A stretch of DNA of 41,481 bases from assembly GCA_018883785.1 (NCBI GenBank), contig JAHLFO010000036.1:1-41481 (forward strand), in the 5' to 3' direction. The translations under genes were made by a program, and so were the position numbers. Of the stretch, positions 16,887 through 25,939 are shown piece by piece (within the stretch, counting starts at the first letter, position 1; each line of letters starts with the position of its first letter). Source of the stretch: Candidatus Bacteroides intestinipullorum. Lineage in GTDB: Bacteria; Bacteroidota; Bacteroidia; Bacteroidales; Bacteroidaceae. The notes under the pieces were generated by a model. That model was not told the DNA's origin. It did no database searches and saw only the letters and a list, made by a program, of their open reading frames with translations.

Positions 16887-19142
16887 TTAATCTTCTATGC
16901 GCGCCACTTCCTTGATGTGCTGCAACTGCTTCAGGTTGTTGCAGATCATGCGGACATCGTCCACATCGTGCACATAGAGTTGAATGCGGCCTTCGAAGAT
17001 GCCGTCGTTGGCGTCGATGACCAGCTTGCGGATATTCACATTGAGTTGGCGGGAAATGACTTGCGTCACTTCGTTCAGCACGCCCACATCGTCAATGCCT
17101 CGCACATAGATGGTGACCAGGAAGGAGAGGTCCTTGTGCGTATCCCATTGCGTGGCGATGATGCGGTTGCCGTAGCTGCTCTTCAGCTTGACAGCCACGG
17201 GGCACTGGCGTTTGTGGATGATGACGCGGTTGTGCTCGTCGATGTAGCCCAGCACGTCGTCGCCGGGGATGGGATGGCAACACTCGGCCATGATGTATTC
17301 TTTGGAGATGGCTTCCTCGGTCAGCTTGAGGATTTTTTTGGTATCTATCTTTTCGGATTTGTTTTCCACGTATCTTGGTTCTTCCTTGGCATCTTTGTTT
17401 TCCTTGCCGAAGGAGAAGGAAAGCAGTTTCTTCCAGTTCTTGGCTTTCTCTTTGAACAAGTTGCGGTCTGCGTCGCCCAAGGCAAGTTTGCCGCAGCCGA
17501 TGGCTACCATCAGTTCGTCGGGCGTATGGAAGTTGTGCAGGTTGGTGAGGCGGTCGATGGCGGAAGCATCGAAGGGAATCCCCTCCTTTTGCAGGAAATC
17601 CCGCAAGATCGTCTCGCCCTTCTGCTGGTTGATCTTGGCCTCCCGGCGGAGGATTTCGTTGATTTTCGCCTTGGCGCGGGCGGTGGTGACGAAGTTCTCC
17701 CATTCCGGTTGGATGCGCTGGGCTTTCGAGGTGAGGATTTCTACCTGGTCGCCACTCTTCAGGCGGTGGCTCAGGGGCACCAGCTTATGGTTGACCTTGG
17801 CACCGATGCAGTGCGTGCCGATGTCGGTGTGGAGGGAGAATGCGAAGTCCAGGGCGGTGGAGTCCTGCGGCATGGTCTTCAGTTCGCCCTTGGGTGTGAA
17901 TACGAATATCTCCGAGGCAAAGAGGTTCAGCTTGATGGTATCCAGGAAGTCGATGGCATCGGGCTGCGGGTCGTCCAGGATTTCCTTGATGGTGCGCAGC
18001 CAACGCTCCAATTCGCCTTCGTCCTCGCTGCCTCCGCCTTCCTTGTACTTCCAGTGGGCGGCAAATCCCTGCTCGGCCACGTCGTCCATGCGTTCGCTGC
18101 GGATCTGCACCTCAATCCACTGGCCGTTGTTGCCCATGAGGGTGACGTGCAGGGCCTGGTAGCCGTTGCTTTTGGGATGGCTCACCCAGTCGCGCAGGCG
18201 GTCGGGATGAGGCTTGTAGATTTTGGAGATGGCCACGTAGATGTCGAAGCAGTCGTTCAGCTCCTCCTCCATGTTCTTGGGCTTGAAGATGATGCGCACA
18301 GCCAGGATGTCGTAGATTTCTTCAAAGGGGACGTGCTTGGTCTGCATCTTGTTCCAGATGGAGTAGATGGATTTGACGCGGGCAAGGATGTGGTATTGCA
18401 GGCCCATCTTGTCCAGCTGGGCGCGGATGGGCGCGGTGAATTCCTGGAAGACCTTGTCGCGCTCGGCGGCAGTGGCGGCCAGTTTCTTTTCGATTTCGGC
18501 ATACTCCTCAGGGTGCTCGTACTTGAAGCTTAGGTTCTCCAGCTCGGTCTTGATGCGGTAGAGGCCCAGGCGGTTGGCCAGGGGGGCATAGATGTAGAGG
18601 GTTTCGCCCGCAATTTTGTATTGCTTGTTGGGGAGCATGGAGCCCAGGGTGCGCATGTTGTGCAGGCGGTCGGCAATCTTGATGAGGATGACGCGGATGT
18701 CGTCGCTCATGGTCAGCAGCAGCTTCTTGAAGTTCTCGGCCTGCGCGGAGGCACGGTCGCCGAAGATGCCGCCGGATATCTTGGTCAGCCCGTCCACAAT
18801 CTGGGCAATTTTGTGTCCGAAGATGTTCTCGATGTCTTCCACGGTATAGTCCGTATCTTCCACCACGTCGTGCAGCAGGGCGGCGCAGATGGAAGTGGAG
18901 CCTAGTCCGATTTCGTTGCACACAATCTTGGCCACGGCGATGGGGTGCATGATGTATGGCTCGCCCGAACGCCGCTTGATGCCCTTGTGGGCATGGTTGG
19001 CAAAGTTGAACGCCTTGGTGATGATCTCCACGCGCTTGCGGTGCTTGGTGGCCAGATAGTCGTTCAGCAACTCTTGAAATGCCTGCTGTATCATGACTTC
19101 TTCGGCCTGTTCTTTTTCTTTCAGACTTAAATGCTCTTCCAT
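16887..19142 (-). CDS. rsh: Bifunctional (p)ppGpp synthetase/hydrolase (Rel/SpoT)
   Basis: Makes and breaks the stringent-response alarmone. The 751 residues follow the full RSH order: HD hydrolase domain with HDVVEDTD (H91, D92), synthetase domain with NGYQALHVT and EVQIRSERMDD, TGS domain (about 400-460, EIFVFTPKGELKTMPQD), a helical region, and a C-terminal ACT domain. The intact HD motif points to a bifunctional enzyme, not a RelA-type synthetase-only form. A promoter is visible at 19200-19230. No other RSH gene is in the window. Confidence 0.96.
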   Translation of the reverse strand: MEEHLSLKEKEQAEEVMIQQAFQELLNDYLATKHRKRVEIITKAFNFANHAHKGIKRRSGEPYIMHPIAVAKIVCNEIGLGSTSICAALLHDVVEDTDYTVEDIENIFGHKIAQIVDGLTKISGGIFGDRASAQAENFKKLLLTMSDDIRVILIKIADRLHNMRTLGSMLPNKQYKIAGETLYIYAPLANRLGLYRIKTELENLSFKYEHPEEYAEIEKKLAATAAERDKVFQEFTAPIRAQLDKMGLQYHILARVKSIYSIWNKMQTKHVPFEEIYDILAVRIIFKPKNMEEELNDCFDIYVAISKIYKPHPDRLRDWVSHPKSNGYQALHVTLMGNNGQWIEVQIRSERMDDVAEQGFAAHWKYKEGGGSEDEGELERWLRTIKEILDDPQPDAIDFLDTIKLNLFASEIFVFTPKGELKTMPQDSTALDFAFSLHTDIGTHCIGAKVNHKLVPLSHRLKSGDQVEILTSKAQRIQPEWENFVTTARAKAKINEILRREAKINQQKGETILRDFLQKEGIPFDASAIDRLTNLHNFHTPDELMVAIGCGKLALGDADRNLFKEKAKNWKKLLSFSFGKENKDAKEEPRYVENKSEKIDTKKILKLTEEAISKEYIMAECCHPIPGDDVLGYIDEHNRVIIHKRQCPVAVKLKSSYGNRIIATQWDTHKDLSFLVTIYVRGIDDVGVLNEVTQVISRQLNVNIRKLVIDANDGIFEGRIQLYVHDVDDVRMICNNLKQLQHIKEVARIED

Positions 19143-19199
19143 AGTTGTACGCTTTTGATACTTTCACCCGCTTTGTCCCATATCGAGCGGAGTGTTTTG

Positions 19200-19230
19200 C
19201 AAAAATAAGCATTATTTCATAAGTTGCAAG
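19200..19230 (-). promoter_or_regulatory. Sigma-ABfr-type promoter of the ppGpp synthetase gene
   Basis: On the minus strand a CTTG element (19230-19227) is followed after 19 nt by TATTTTTG (19207-19200), a good match to -33 TTTG / -7 TAnnTTTG. The start codon is 57 bases downstream. Confidence 0.6.
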
Positions 19231-19253
19231 CGGTTAGGAGGAATTTTATTTAC

Positions 19254-19289
19254 GAAAAACGCCTTGCACTCCGCGAAGAGTACAAGGCG
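19254..19289 (-). terminator. Rho-independent terminator of the DUF4925-like lipoprotein gene
   Basis: Arms 19260-19271 and 19278-19289 (CGCCTTGTACTC on the minus strand) pair with one wobble around a six-base loop. They are followed on the minus strand by TTTTT. The hairpin lies 26 bases after the lipoprotein stop. Confidence 0.85.
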
Positions 19290-19315
19290 CATCTAACATT
19301 ATAGTATAAATGTCT

Positions 19316-20545
19316 TTATTCTGCCGTAGCGGGATTGAAGTTCAAGCCCAGCTCCAAGCTGGTAGTGCCGGCCACGATTTCGGGCAACTGCTCCAAGATG
19401 GCAGGCAACATGCTGGCCATGGAATTGTCCGGACCCATGCTGGAAGAAGCCAGCTCGCTGATGAGTGTCATCAGGTCAGCGTTGTTGACCACCTCATTCA
19501 GGATGCCGAGCAAGACACCGCCCAAACCATTCTGGTCGATATAGACCGTCAATGCGCCCGTCGCTTCATCCGTTGTATAGGCCAAAGGAATTCCTTCGCT
19601 CAGCATCGGGGCAATCTCGCCGACGTGATTCAAAAGTATCGGCAGCAGTTGAACCAGCAGGTCGTCCGTAGTAGCTTTCGTTGAAGTCGTCATGGCGCCC
19701 ATGAGGGAATCAATGTCCAAGTAGGCATAAATCTGACCGTTCTTCACGCAATACTGCACCAAACCGGCGGGAGAGTTCTGCCAAACCGGAGATGCTGCAT
19801 TGGCAGCGTCTGAATAAGAAGCAACCACGTTGCCGTCAGCGCCGAACGTCACGCTCTGCAGCACAGTGTTCAGCATCTGGCATACAGACTGTGCATTGTC
19901 GCCTTCGCCGATCACCGGCAAGCGGAGGGCCAAAGAAAGGATGGTTTCCATGGGCATTTCAAAGCCGGGGAAGATTTCTACGCCCTTGCTGCTTTCCCAT
20001 GCGGCATGAATGGGATAAGTCGTAGCCGAAGGATCATCCGAAGAAGGAGTGGACACCAGATTCCACGTGCCAATCAAGTCGTTTGTGAACGTCGCGTCCA
20101 CATCCAGCGTCAGCTGGCCGGCCTCGATGGCACCCGTGTAGGTCAGCGTGCGTCCGTTGGACTCATCGGTACCGCTGAATGTATAGCCTGTCGTGCCTGC
20201 GGGCACCAATGTCACATTCAATGTCGTGGATGACTCGCCGGGAACTACACCGGGATTCTTGACCGACATGCCCGTCAGTCCGCTCAGCAATGCATTATCA
20301 GCACCCGTCAGCGTAATCGTAGCCGTCTGTCCGTCGGCAGAGTTGAAAGTCACGCTTTTACCGCTCATCACAGCATCCCCGTAGGTCAGTTGCAGCACAT
20401 TCGTTCCATCTGTAGAGGGATAAGTTCCGTTCACTGTGTCTACGGACAAATTCGCCGGCTCGTCATCGTCGCTACAAGCCGTAAACAGCGCCACCGAACA
20501 AATCAGCGCAACTAAGTAAAACCAGTTTTTCTTCATACTTTTCAA
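19316..20545 (-). CDS. DUF4925-like lipoprotein
   Basis: A 409-residue exported lipoprotein with lipobox FTAC (C24) followed by SDDDE, the pattern of surface-exported Bacteroidetes lipoproteins. The N-terminal third is beta-rich with two similar repeats (NGTYPSTDGTNVLQLTYGD and later stretches). The middle contains a GTWNLVSTP motif, and the C-terminal part is helical with many small residues (LVQLLPILLNHVGEIAPML). This matches my memory of the DUF4925 family, but function is unknown. A second ATG three codons in is an alternative start. It is a single-gene unit, closed by a terminator. Confidence 0.65.
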   Translation of the reverse strand: MKSMKKNWFYLVALICSVALFTACSDDDEPANLSVDTVNGTYPSTDGTNVLQLTYGDAVMSGKSVTFNSADGQTATITLTGADNALLSGLTGMSVKNPGVVPGESSTTLNVTLVPAGTTGYTFSGTDESNGRTLTYTGAIEAGQLTLDVDATFTNDLIGTWNLVSTPSSDDPSATTYPIHAAWESSKGVEIFPGFEMPMETILSLALRLPVIGEGDNAQSVCQMLNTVLQSVTFGADGNVVASYSDAANAASPVWQNSPAGLVQYCVKNGQIYAYLDIDSLMGAMTTSTKATTDDLLVQLLPILLNHVGEIAPMLSEGIPLAYTTDEATGALTVYIDQNGLGGVLLGILNEVVNNADLMTLISELASSSMGPDNSMASMLPAILEQLPEIVAGTTSLELGLNFNPATAE

Positions 20546-20895
20546 AGCATTTGTTTAGTTAATAAATGACCCGTCAACGGGCCTTAGGATTTTCCTTTTT
20601 TAATTTTCGGGGTGCAAAATAACGCTTTTTATAGCAAGTGAGCAAGACTTTTGCACAAAATAGATGTTCTTTTTTTAAGATTTTCCGGACGGGCACCTTG
20701 CTTGCAAGGGATGAGGCCGGAGGCGGAAAAGGCAAAGGACGTATCCGCCTCGTTTCCAAGCCATAGGCGCAAGCCCGCCCGAGCACGGGCGCAGCCTCGC
20801 CCAAGCAAAGGCGGCGACACCGCGAAGCAAAGGCAGGAACACCGCGAAACAAAAGGAACAAAAAACAAGGGCAGAAGCGAAAAAAACGGGGAAAT
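20546..20895. other. Non-coding stretch between the DUF4925-like gene and aroC
   Basis: About 450 bases separate these divergent genes. The part next to the lipoprotein gene is AT-rich and presumably holds its promoter. Bases 20690-20880 are GC- and purine-rich and full of small palindromes: CCTTGC-TT-GCAAGG at 20696-20709, AGGCGGA/TCCGCCT at 20721-20727 and 20744-20750, and the AGCACGGGCGC motif at 20782-20792. Reading frames of about 100 codons on both strands have an unnatural Arg/Pro/Ala composition and I do not believe they are genes. Confidence 0.6.
20615..20646 (-). promoter_or_regulatory. Possible promoter of the DUF4925-like lipoprotein gene
   Basis: The minus strand reads CTTG (20646-20643), 20 nt, then TTATTTTG (20622-20615), one base away from the -7 consensus. 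The transcript would have a leader of about 60 bases that includes CCCGT-CA-ACGGG. Confidence 0.35.
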
Positions 20896-20896
20896 C

Positions 20897-20929
20897 TGTG
20901 CATTATTCCAAAAGAAATGCTTAACTTTG
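20897..20929 (+). promoter_or_regulatory. Putative promoter of aroC
   Basis: TGTG (20897-20900) is followed after 21 nt by TAACTTTG (20922-20929), an exact -7 match with a weaker -33. The aroC ATG is about 75 bases downstream. Confidence 0.5.
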
Positions 20930-21003
20930 GTAGAAACTAAAGTCGCTTCGCAAGGATAGGGAGCCGCATCAACCTGATTATTAACCGTTAAAGCATTTGA
21001 AGT

Positions 21004-22080
21004 ATGTTCAACTCATTTGGAAACATCCTCCGCCTTACCACCTTTGGGGAATCGCACGGCAAGGCCATTGGAGGCGTAATAGACGGATTTCCCTCCGGTG
21101 TCACCATCGACATGGATTTTGTACAGGCCGAACTGAACCGCCGTCGCCCAGGCCAGTCGCGCATCACCACCTCGCGCTCGGAAGACGACCGGGTGGAGTT
21201 CCTTTCGGGTATTTTCGAGGGCAAATCCACAGGCAGCCCCATCGGTTTCCTGGTGTGGAACAAGAACCAGCACTCCAGCGACTATAGCGAAATGCAGAGC
21301 ACATATCGCCCCTCGCACGCCGACTATACTTACAAGCTGAAATACGGCATCCGCGACTACCGGGGCGGCGGACGCTCGTCGGCCCGCGAAACCATCTCGC
21401 GCGTCGTCGGCGGCGCCTTGGCCAAGATCGCCTTGCGCCAGCTGGGCATCAGCATCCGGGCATATACCTCGCAGGTGGGGGCCATCAAGCTGGAAGATAA
21501 CTATACGGCCTACGACCTGGACCTCATCGAGAGCAATCCCGTGCGCTGTCCGGATCCGGAGAAGGCCAAGGAGATGGAAGAGTATATATATAAGATAAAG
21601 GAAGAAGGCGACACGATAGGCGGTGTGGTGACCTGCGTCATCCAGGGCTGCCCCATCGGTTTGGGCCAACCCGTGTTCGGCAAGCTCCAGTCGGCCCTGG
21701 CCGCGGGCATGCTGAGCATCAATGCGGCCAAAGCCTTCGAATATGGCGAGGGCTTCAAGGGCCTGAAGATGAAAGGCTCGGAGCAAAACGACGTGTTCTA
21801 CAACAACAGCGGGCGCATCGAGACGCGCACCAACCACTCCGGCGGTATCCAGGGCGGCATCAGCAACGGCGAGGACATCTATTTCCGCGTAGCCTTCAAG
21901 CCCGTGGCCACCGTGCTGATGGAGCAGCACACCGTCAACATCGACGGGCTGGACACTACGCTCAAAGCCCGTGGACGCCACGACCCGTGCGTCCTGCCGC
22001 GTGCCGTGCCCATCGTGGAGGCTATGGCGGCATTGACGATACTGGACTTCTATCTGATAGACCGAATGACGCAGCTGTGA
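21004..22080 (+). CDS. aroC: Chorismate synthase
   Basis: Last step of the shikimate pathway: 5-enolpyruvylshikimate-3-phosphate to chorismate, requiring reduced FMN. The 358 residues show the family signatures [19 protein letters not shown] (14-32), [11 protein letters not shown] with [19 protein letters not shown], the central [20 protein letters not shown], and the C-terminal [20 protein letters not shown]. It is complete and of normal length. Other aro genes are not nearby. A palindromic element separates it from the M20 peptidase gene. Confidence 0.98.
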   Translation: MFNSFGNILRLTTFGESHGKAIGGVIDGFPSGVTIDMDFVQAELNRRRPGQSRITTSRSEDDRVEFLSGIFEGKSTGSPIGFLVWNKNQHSSDYSEMQSTYRPSHADYTYKLKYGIRDYRGGGRSSARETISRVVGGALAKIALRQLGISIRAYTSQVGAIKLEDNYTAYDLDLIESNPVRCPDPEKAKEMEEYIYKIKEEGDTIGGVVTCVIQGCPIGLGQPVFGKLQSALAAGMLSINAAKAFEYGEGFKGLKMKGSEQNDVFYNNSGRIETRTNHSGGIQGGISNGEDIYFRVAFKPVATVLMEQHTVNIDGLDTTLKARGRHDPCVLPRAVPIVEAMAALTILDFYLIDRMTQL

Positions 22081-22089
22081 ATAATATAT

Positions 22090-22169
22090 TTGGCGCGGAT
22101 TACGCGGATTTTGCAGAGAAGTGTATTTATAATCTGTGTAATCCGCGTAATTCGCGTAATTCGCGCCAA
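22090..22169. repeat. GCGGATTACGCGGATT-type palindromic element, copy 2
   Basis: Left arm 22090-22110 (TTGGCGCGGATTACGCGGATT) faces right arm 22131-22169, which carries an extra AATTCGCGT unit. The core is the same as at 10712-10784. Here it lies between two codirectional genes, 10 bases after the aroC stop and about 18 before the next start, so it need not be a terminator. Confidence 0.8.
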
Positions 22170-22186
22170 CGAAAACATTTATAACT

Positions 22187-23554
22187 ATGTCCATTAAATC
22201 ATACATTCAAGACAACGAGCCGCGGATGCTGGACGAACTGTTCAGCCTCATCCGCATCCCCAGCATCAGTGCCCAACCCGAGCATAAGGACGACATGCTG
22301 GCCTGTGCCCAACGCTGGCGTCAACTCCTGCTGGAGGCGGGAGCCGACGAAGCCCACGTGATGCCTTCGGCAGGCAACCCTGTGGTCTTTGCCCAAAAGA
22401 CCATCGACCCCAACGCCAAGACCGTGCTGGTGTACGCCCACTACGACGTGATGCCCGCCGAGCCGCTGGAGCTGTGGAAGAGTGCCCCCTTTGAACCCGA
22501 AGTGCGCGACGGACGCATCTGGGCCCGTGGAGCCGACGACGACAAGGGCCAGTCGTTCATCCAGGCCAAAGCTTTCGAATATCTGGTGAAGAGCGGGGAA
22601 CTGCACGTGAATGTGAAGTTCATCTTCGAGGGGGAGGAAGAGATTGGCTCGCCCAGTCTGGAAGCCTTCTGTCGGGAACACAAGGACCTGTTGCGGGCGG
22701 ACGTTATCCTCGTGTCGGACACCAGCATGTTGGGTGCCGACCTGCCATCGCTGACCACCGGCCTGCGTGGCTTGGCTTATTGGGAAATCGAAGTGACAGG
22801 TCCCAATCGCGACTTGCATTCGGGACACTTCGGCGGCGCAGTGGCCAATCCTGTCAATGTCCTCTGCAAGCTGATTGCCCAGCTGACGGACGAGGACGGA
22901 CGCATCACCGTGCCCGGATTTTATGACGATGTGGAGGAGGTGCCGCAGGAAGAACGCGACATGATAGCCCGCATCCCCTTTGATGAAGAGAAGTATAAGC
23001 AGGCCATCGGCGTGAAAGCCCTGGCGGGCGAGAAAGGTTACAGCACCCTGGAGCGTAACAGTTGTCGGCCGTCGTTCGACGTCTGTGGCATCTGGGGCGG
23101 TTACACGGGTGAAGGTGCCAAGACGGTGCTGCCCTCCAAGGCATACGCCAAAGTGTCCTGCCGACTGGTGCCGCACCAGGACCACGAGAAAATCTCCCGC
23201 CTGCTGGCAGAGCACGTGCAGGCCATCGCCCCGGACACGGTGCAAGTGAAGGTGACGCCCCTGCACGGCGGACAAGGTTACGTCTGCCCCATCTCCCTGC
23301 CCGCCTACCGGGCCGCAGAAAAGGGCTTCGAGAAAGCTTTCGGCAAGAAGCCTTTGGCCGTGCGCCGTGGCGGAAGCATCCCCATCATCTCCACCTTCGA
23401 GCAGGTGCTGGGCATCAAGACCGTGCTGATGGGCTTCGGCTTGGAGAGCAACGCCATCCACTCGCCTAATGAGAACATGCCGCTGGACATCTTGCGCAAA
23501 GGAATGGAGGCGGTGGTGGAGTTCTATAGGAACTTTTCAATGGACAATTATTAA
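22187..23554 (+). CDS. M20 family metallodipeptidase
   Basis: A 455-residue cytosolic zinc peptidase, probably a dipeptidase. Metal-binding and catalytic residues are in place: H85 and D87 in YAHYDVMP, the D117-D119 cluster in WARGADDDKGQ, and the catalytic glutamate pair in FEGEEEIGSPS (about 150-152). The dimerisation domain begins near 200 (GPNRDLHSGHFGGAVANP). The C-terminal RRGGSIPI and NAIHSPNE motifs complete the site. No signal peptide. The aroC-side gap contains the palindromic element; topB lies tail to tail with only seven bases between. Confidence 0.93.
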   Translation: MSIKSYIQDNEPRMLDELFSLIRIPSISAQPEHKDDMLACAQRWRQLLLEAGADEAHVMPSAGNPVVFAQKTIDPNAKTVLVYAHYDVMPAEPLELWKSAPFEPEVRDGRIWARGADDDKGQSFIQAKAFEYLVKSGELHVNVKFIFEGEEEIGSPSLEAFCREHKDLLRADVILVSDTSMLGADLPSLTTGLRGLAYWEIEVTGPNRDLHSGHFGGAVANPVNVLCKLIAQLTDEDGRITVPGFYDDVEEVPQEERDMIARIPFDEEKYKQAIGVKALAGEKGYSTLERNSCRPSFDVCGIWGGYTGEGAKTVLPSKAYAKVSCRLVPHQDHEKISRLLAEHVQAIAPDTVQVKVTPLHGGQGYVCPISLPAYRAAEKGFEKAFGKKPLAVRRGGSIPIISTFEQVLGIKTVLMGFGLESNAIHSPNENMPLDILRKGMEAVVEFYRNFSMDNY

Positions 23555-23561
23555 TTGCCAA

Positions 23562-25703
23562 TCATCCATTGCCAAACGGCTTGCGGTACGTGCATCCATT
23601 TTTCCACTCGGAGCACCCGTAAGCCGTTTTTCCTTTGATAATGGTGCCCTTGCCGCATACGGGACAGGGTTGTCCCACCAAGGAATCCTCGGCAGGAGCT
23701 GCCTTCTTGGGTGCGCGCTTGCGAGGTTCTTTCTTGGGCTTGTCGGCCTTTTCCTTTGAGGCAGAAGCTTTGGCCGGCTTTGCGGGTGCGGGGGCTTCAA
23801 CCGTGATGCGGCGGTTGCTGGTGTCGGCCAAGACATTGGCGACAATCTGGCGCACCATCTGCTTCAGCTCTTCCAGAAACTGGACGGCGTTGTACGTGCG
23901 CTTTTCTATCTCGCGCAACTTCTTCTCCCAGATGCCGGTCAGTTCGGCCGACTTCAGCAATTCTTCGTGGATGGTCTGGATCAGTTCGACCCCAGTGGGA
24001 GTAGCTATCAAAGTCTTGCGCTCCTTGCGGATATAATTGCGTTTGAACAGGGTTTCGATGATGGCGGCGCGGGTGGAAGGGCGGCCGATGCCGTTCTCCT
24101 TCAGTGCGTCGCGCAGTTCGTCGTTGTCCACCAGCTTGCCTGCCGTCTCCATGGCGCGTAGCAGGGTGGCTTCCGTATAAGGTTTGGGAGGTTGTGTCCA
24201 TTTCTCCACCAACTCGGGCATGTGGGGACCGCTCTCTCCCTTCACGAAGGCAGGCAATACCCGGTCGGCATCGCCACCGTCCTTTTCGTCCTTGTCCTCA
24301 GCTTGGGAAGCTGGAGCGGCAGGCGTGGCAAAGATTACCCGCCAACCTGGCTCCAGGATCTGGCGTCCTGTGGCCTTGAACTCTATGCCTCCGGTCTCGC
24401 CCATGACCGTAGTCGTGGCAAATTTGCAATCCGGATAAAACACCGCGATGAAACGGCGGGCTATCAGGTCGAATACCCGGCGCTCCATGTCCGTCAGGTT
24501 GACAGGAGCTTGCCCGGTGGGGATGATGGCGTGGTGGTCCGTCACCTTGGCATTGTCGAAGACTTTCTTGGACTTGGGCAACGGCTGTCCGTCCAAAGCA
24601 GCCGTGAAAGACTCGTAGCCGCGCAGCCCCTTCAAGATGCCGGGGCATTTGGGGTAAATGTCGTCACTCAGGAAGGTGGTGTCCACGCGAGGGTATGTTG
24701 CCACTTTCTTTTCGTAAAGGGACTGGATAAGCTTCAGCGTCTCGTCGGCTGAGTAAGCGAATTTCTTGTTGCACTCCACCTGGAGGGAAGTCAGGTCGAA
24801 CAGCCGGGGGGGCGACTCACGTCCTTCCTTGCGCGTCACGGAGGTCACGGTGAACGGCAAGTCCTTGATGCGGGCCAGCAGTTCCTCGCCGCGTGCCCGG
24901 TCTGTGATGGGGTCGATACCCCGGTTCTCATCTTCCTTCTTGGGCTTTTTGGCAGCCGGATTGTCCTTCTGTTTTTCGGCTTCCAGCAACAGTTCTTCTT
25001 CGCTTTTACGGACAAGTGCCGAGAAGGAGGTTTCCCGGTAGACTGTGTTCAGCACCCAGTATTGCTTGGGCACGAAGTGCTGGATCTCCAGTTGGCGGTT
25101 GACAATCAAGGCCAGCGTGGGCGTCTGCACCCGTCCGATGGAGAGCACCTGGCGGTTCTGCCCGTACTTCATCGTGTAGAGGCGTGTGGCGTTCATCCCC
25201 AGCAGCCAGTCGCCGATGGCCCGGCTTAAGCCAGCTTCGTACAGCGGCTGGAAATCGGCGGCATCGCGCAGCTGGGCAAATCCCTCGCGGATGGCTTCCT
25301 CCGTCAGCGAGGATATCCACAGGCGCTTCACCGGGCAATGCGCCCCGGCCTTCTGCATCACCCATCGCTGGATGAGCTCACCCTCCTGGCCGGCATCGCC
25401 GCAGTTGATGATCATGTCCGCGGCCTGCATCAGCCGTTCTATGGTGTGGAATTGGCGCTCATACGTGGGATTGTCTATCAGCTTGATGCCAAAGCGCGGG
25501 GGAATCATCGGCAGATACTCCAGCCGCCACTGTTTCCAGTCGGGCGTGTACTCGTGAGGCTCCTTCAGCGTACAGAGGTGCCCGAAGGTCCACGTCACTT
25601 GGTATCCGTTCCCCTCGATATATCCGTCTTTCTTCTCCCTCGCCCCCAGCACGTCGGCTATGTCGCGTGCCACGGAAGGCTTCTCGGCAATGCATACTAT
25701 CAT
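23562..25703 (-). CDS. topB: DNA topoisomerase III
   Basis: Type IA topoisomerase that decatenates and relaxes negatively supercoiled DNA. From the ATG at 25703 it is 713 residues: Toprim domain starting MIVCIAEKPSVARDIAD with E7, acidic motif GDAGQEGE (102-109), catalytic tyrosine Y337 in ATYPRVDTTF, the SIGRVQTPTLAL motif near 188, a Lys/Ala/Pro-rich linker and a C-terminal zinc finger (CPVCG then GCSEWKNGC). The acidic motif reads DAGQEGE where classical enzymes have DPDREGE. The frame extends to 25736, but a -7 box at 25734-25741 puts the RNA start downstream of that, favouring 25703. Length and zinc finger suggest the chromosomal enzyme, not a conjugative-element copy. Confidence 0.93.
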   Translation of the reverse strand: MIVCIAEKPSVARDIADVLGAREKKDGYIEGNGYQVTWTFGHLCTLKEPHEYTPDWKQWRLEYLPMIPPRFGIKLIDNPTYERQFHTIERLMQAADMIINCGDAGQEGELIQRWVMQKAGAHCPVKRLWISSLTEEAIREGFAQLRDAADFQPLYEAGLSRAIGDWLLGMNATRLYTMKYGQNRQVLSIGRVQTPTLALIVNRQLEIQHFVPKQYWVLNTVYRETSFSALVRKSEEELLLEAEKQKDNPAAKKPKKEDENRGIDPITDRARGEELLARIKDLPFTVTSVTRKEGRESPPRLFDLTSLQVECNKKFAYSADETLKLIQSLYEKKVATYPRVDTTFLSDDIYPKCPGILKGLRGYESFTAALDGQPLPKSKKVFDNAKVTDHHAIIPTGQAPVNLTDMERRVFDLIARRFIAVFYPDCKFATTTVMGETGGIEFKATGRQILEPGWRVIFATPAAPASQAEDKDEKDGGDADRVLPAFVKGESGPHMPELVEKWTQPPKPYTEATLLRAMETAGKLVDNDELRDALKENGIGRPSTRAAIIETLFKRNYIRKERKTLIATPTGVELIQTIHEELLKSAELTGIWEKKLREIEKRTYNAVQFLEELKQMVRQIVANVLADTSNRRITVEAPAPAKPAKASASKEKADKPKKEPRKRAPKKAAPAEDSLVGQPCPVCGKGTIIKGKTAYGCSEWKNGCTYRKPFGNG

Positions 25704-25733
25704 TCTGTCTCGTTTTAAGCGGGGACAAAGGTA

Positions 25734-25741
25734 CAAAGATA
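25734..25741 (-). promoter_or_regulatory. Putative -7 box for topB
   Basis: The minus strand reads TATCTTTG, an exact consensus match 30 bases upstream of the chosen ATG. No clear -33 at 19-21 nt. It also argues against translation starting at the upstream ATG at 25736. Confidence 0.5.
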
Positions 25742-25796
25742 TATACTAATTATCAACATCTACTTGTATGAGGCGATTTTGTAGCGGTTGTGCGCT

Positions 25797-25868
25797 TATA
25801 TCCCCGTCCGTGCTTACCCATGCTTGCGCCCGTGCTTAGGCGAGCAGCTAAGCACGGGCGCGGATATA
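25797..25868. repeat. 22-bp-period repeat and hairpin, related to 2045-2110 but inverted
   Basis: CGTGCTTA occurs at 25809 and 25831, 22 bases apart, the same period as the array at 2045-2110. The outer arms 25797-25816 and 25849-25868 (GCGGATATA and TAAGCACGGG side) pair with a few mismatches. The inner arms 25826-25838 and 25849-25861 (TAAGCACGGGCGC) pair perfectly around a 10-base loop. GGCG-GGATATACCT is shared with the 2045 array in the opposite orientation. Confidence 0.75.
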
Positions 25869-25874
25869 CCTCAT

Positions 25875-25913
25875 AAAAAAAGGAGATATGCTCGGGTGGC
25901 ATACCTCCTTTTT
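25875..25913 (-). terminator. Rho-independent terminator of the left SusC/SusD operon
   Basis: Arms 25877-25891 (AAAAAGGAGATATGC) and 25899-25913 pair with one G:T wobble around a seven-base loop. On the minus strand the stem is followed by a run of T. It lies 27 bases after the stop of the last operon gene. Confidence 0.85.
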
Positions 25914-25939
25914 AATATAAATAGGCGTTGTGGTGCTTG

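Noticed and set aside
20651..20959. Frames of about 100 codons between the DUF4925-like gene and aroC
   Set aside because: They overlap on both strands, have biased Arg/Pro/Lys composition and run through promoters and palindromes; no homology is recognisable.
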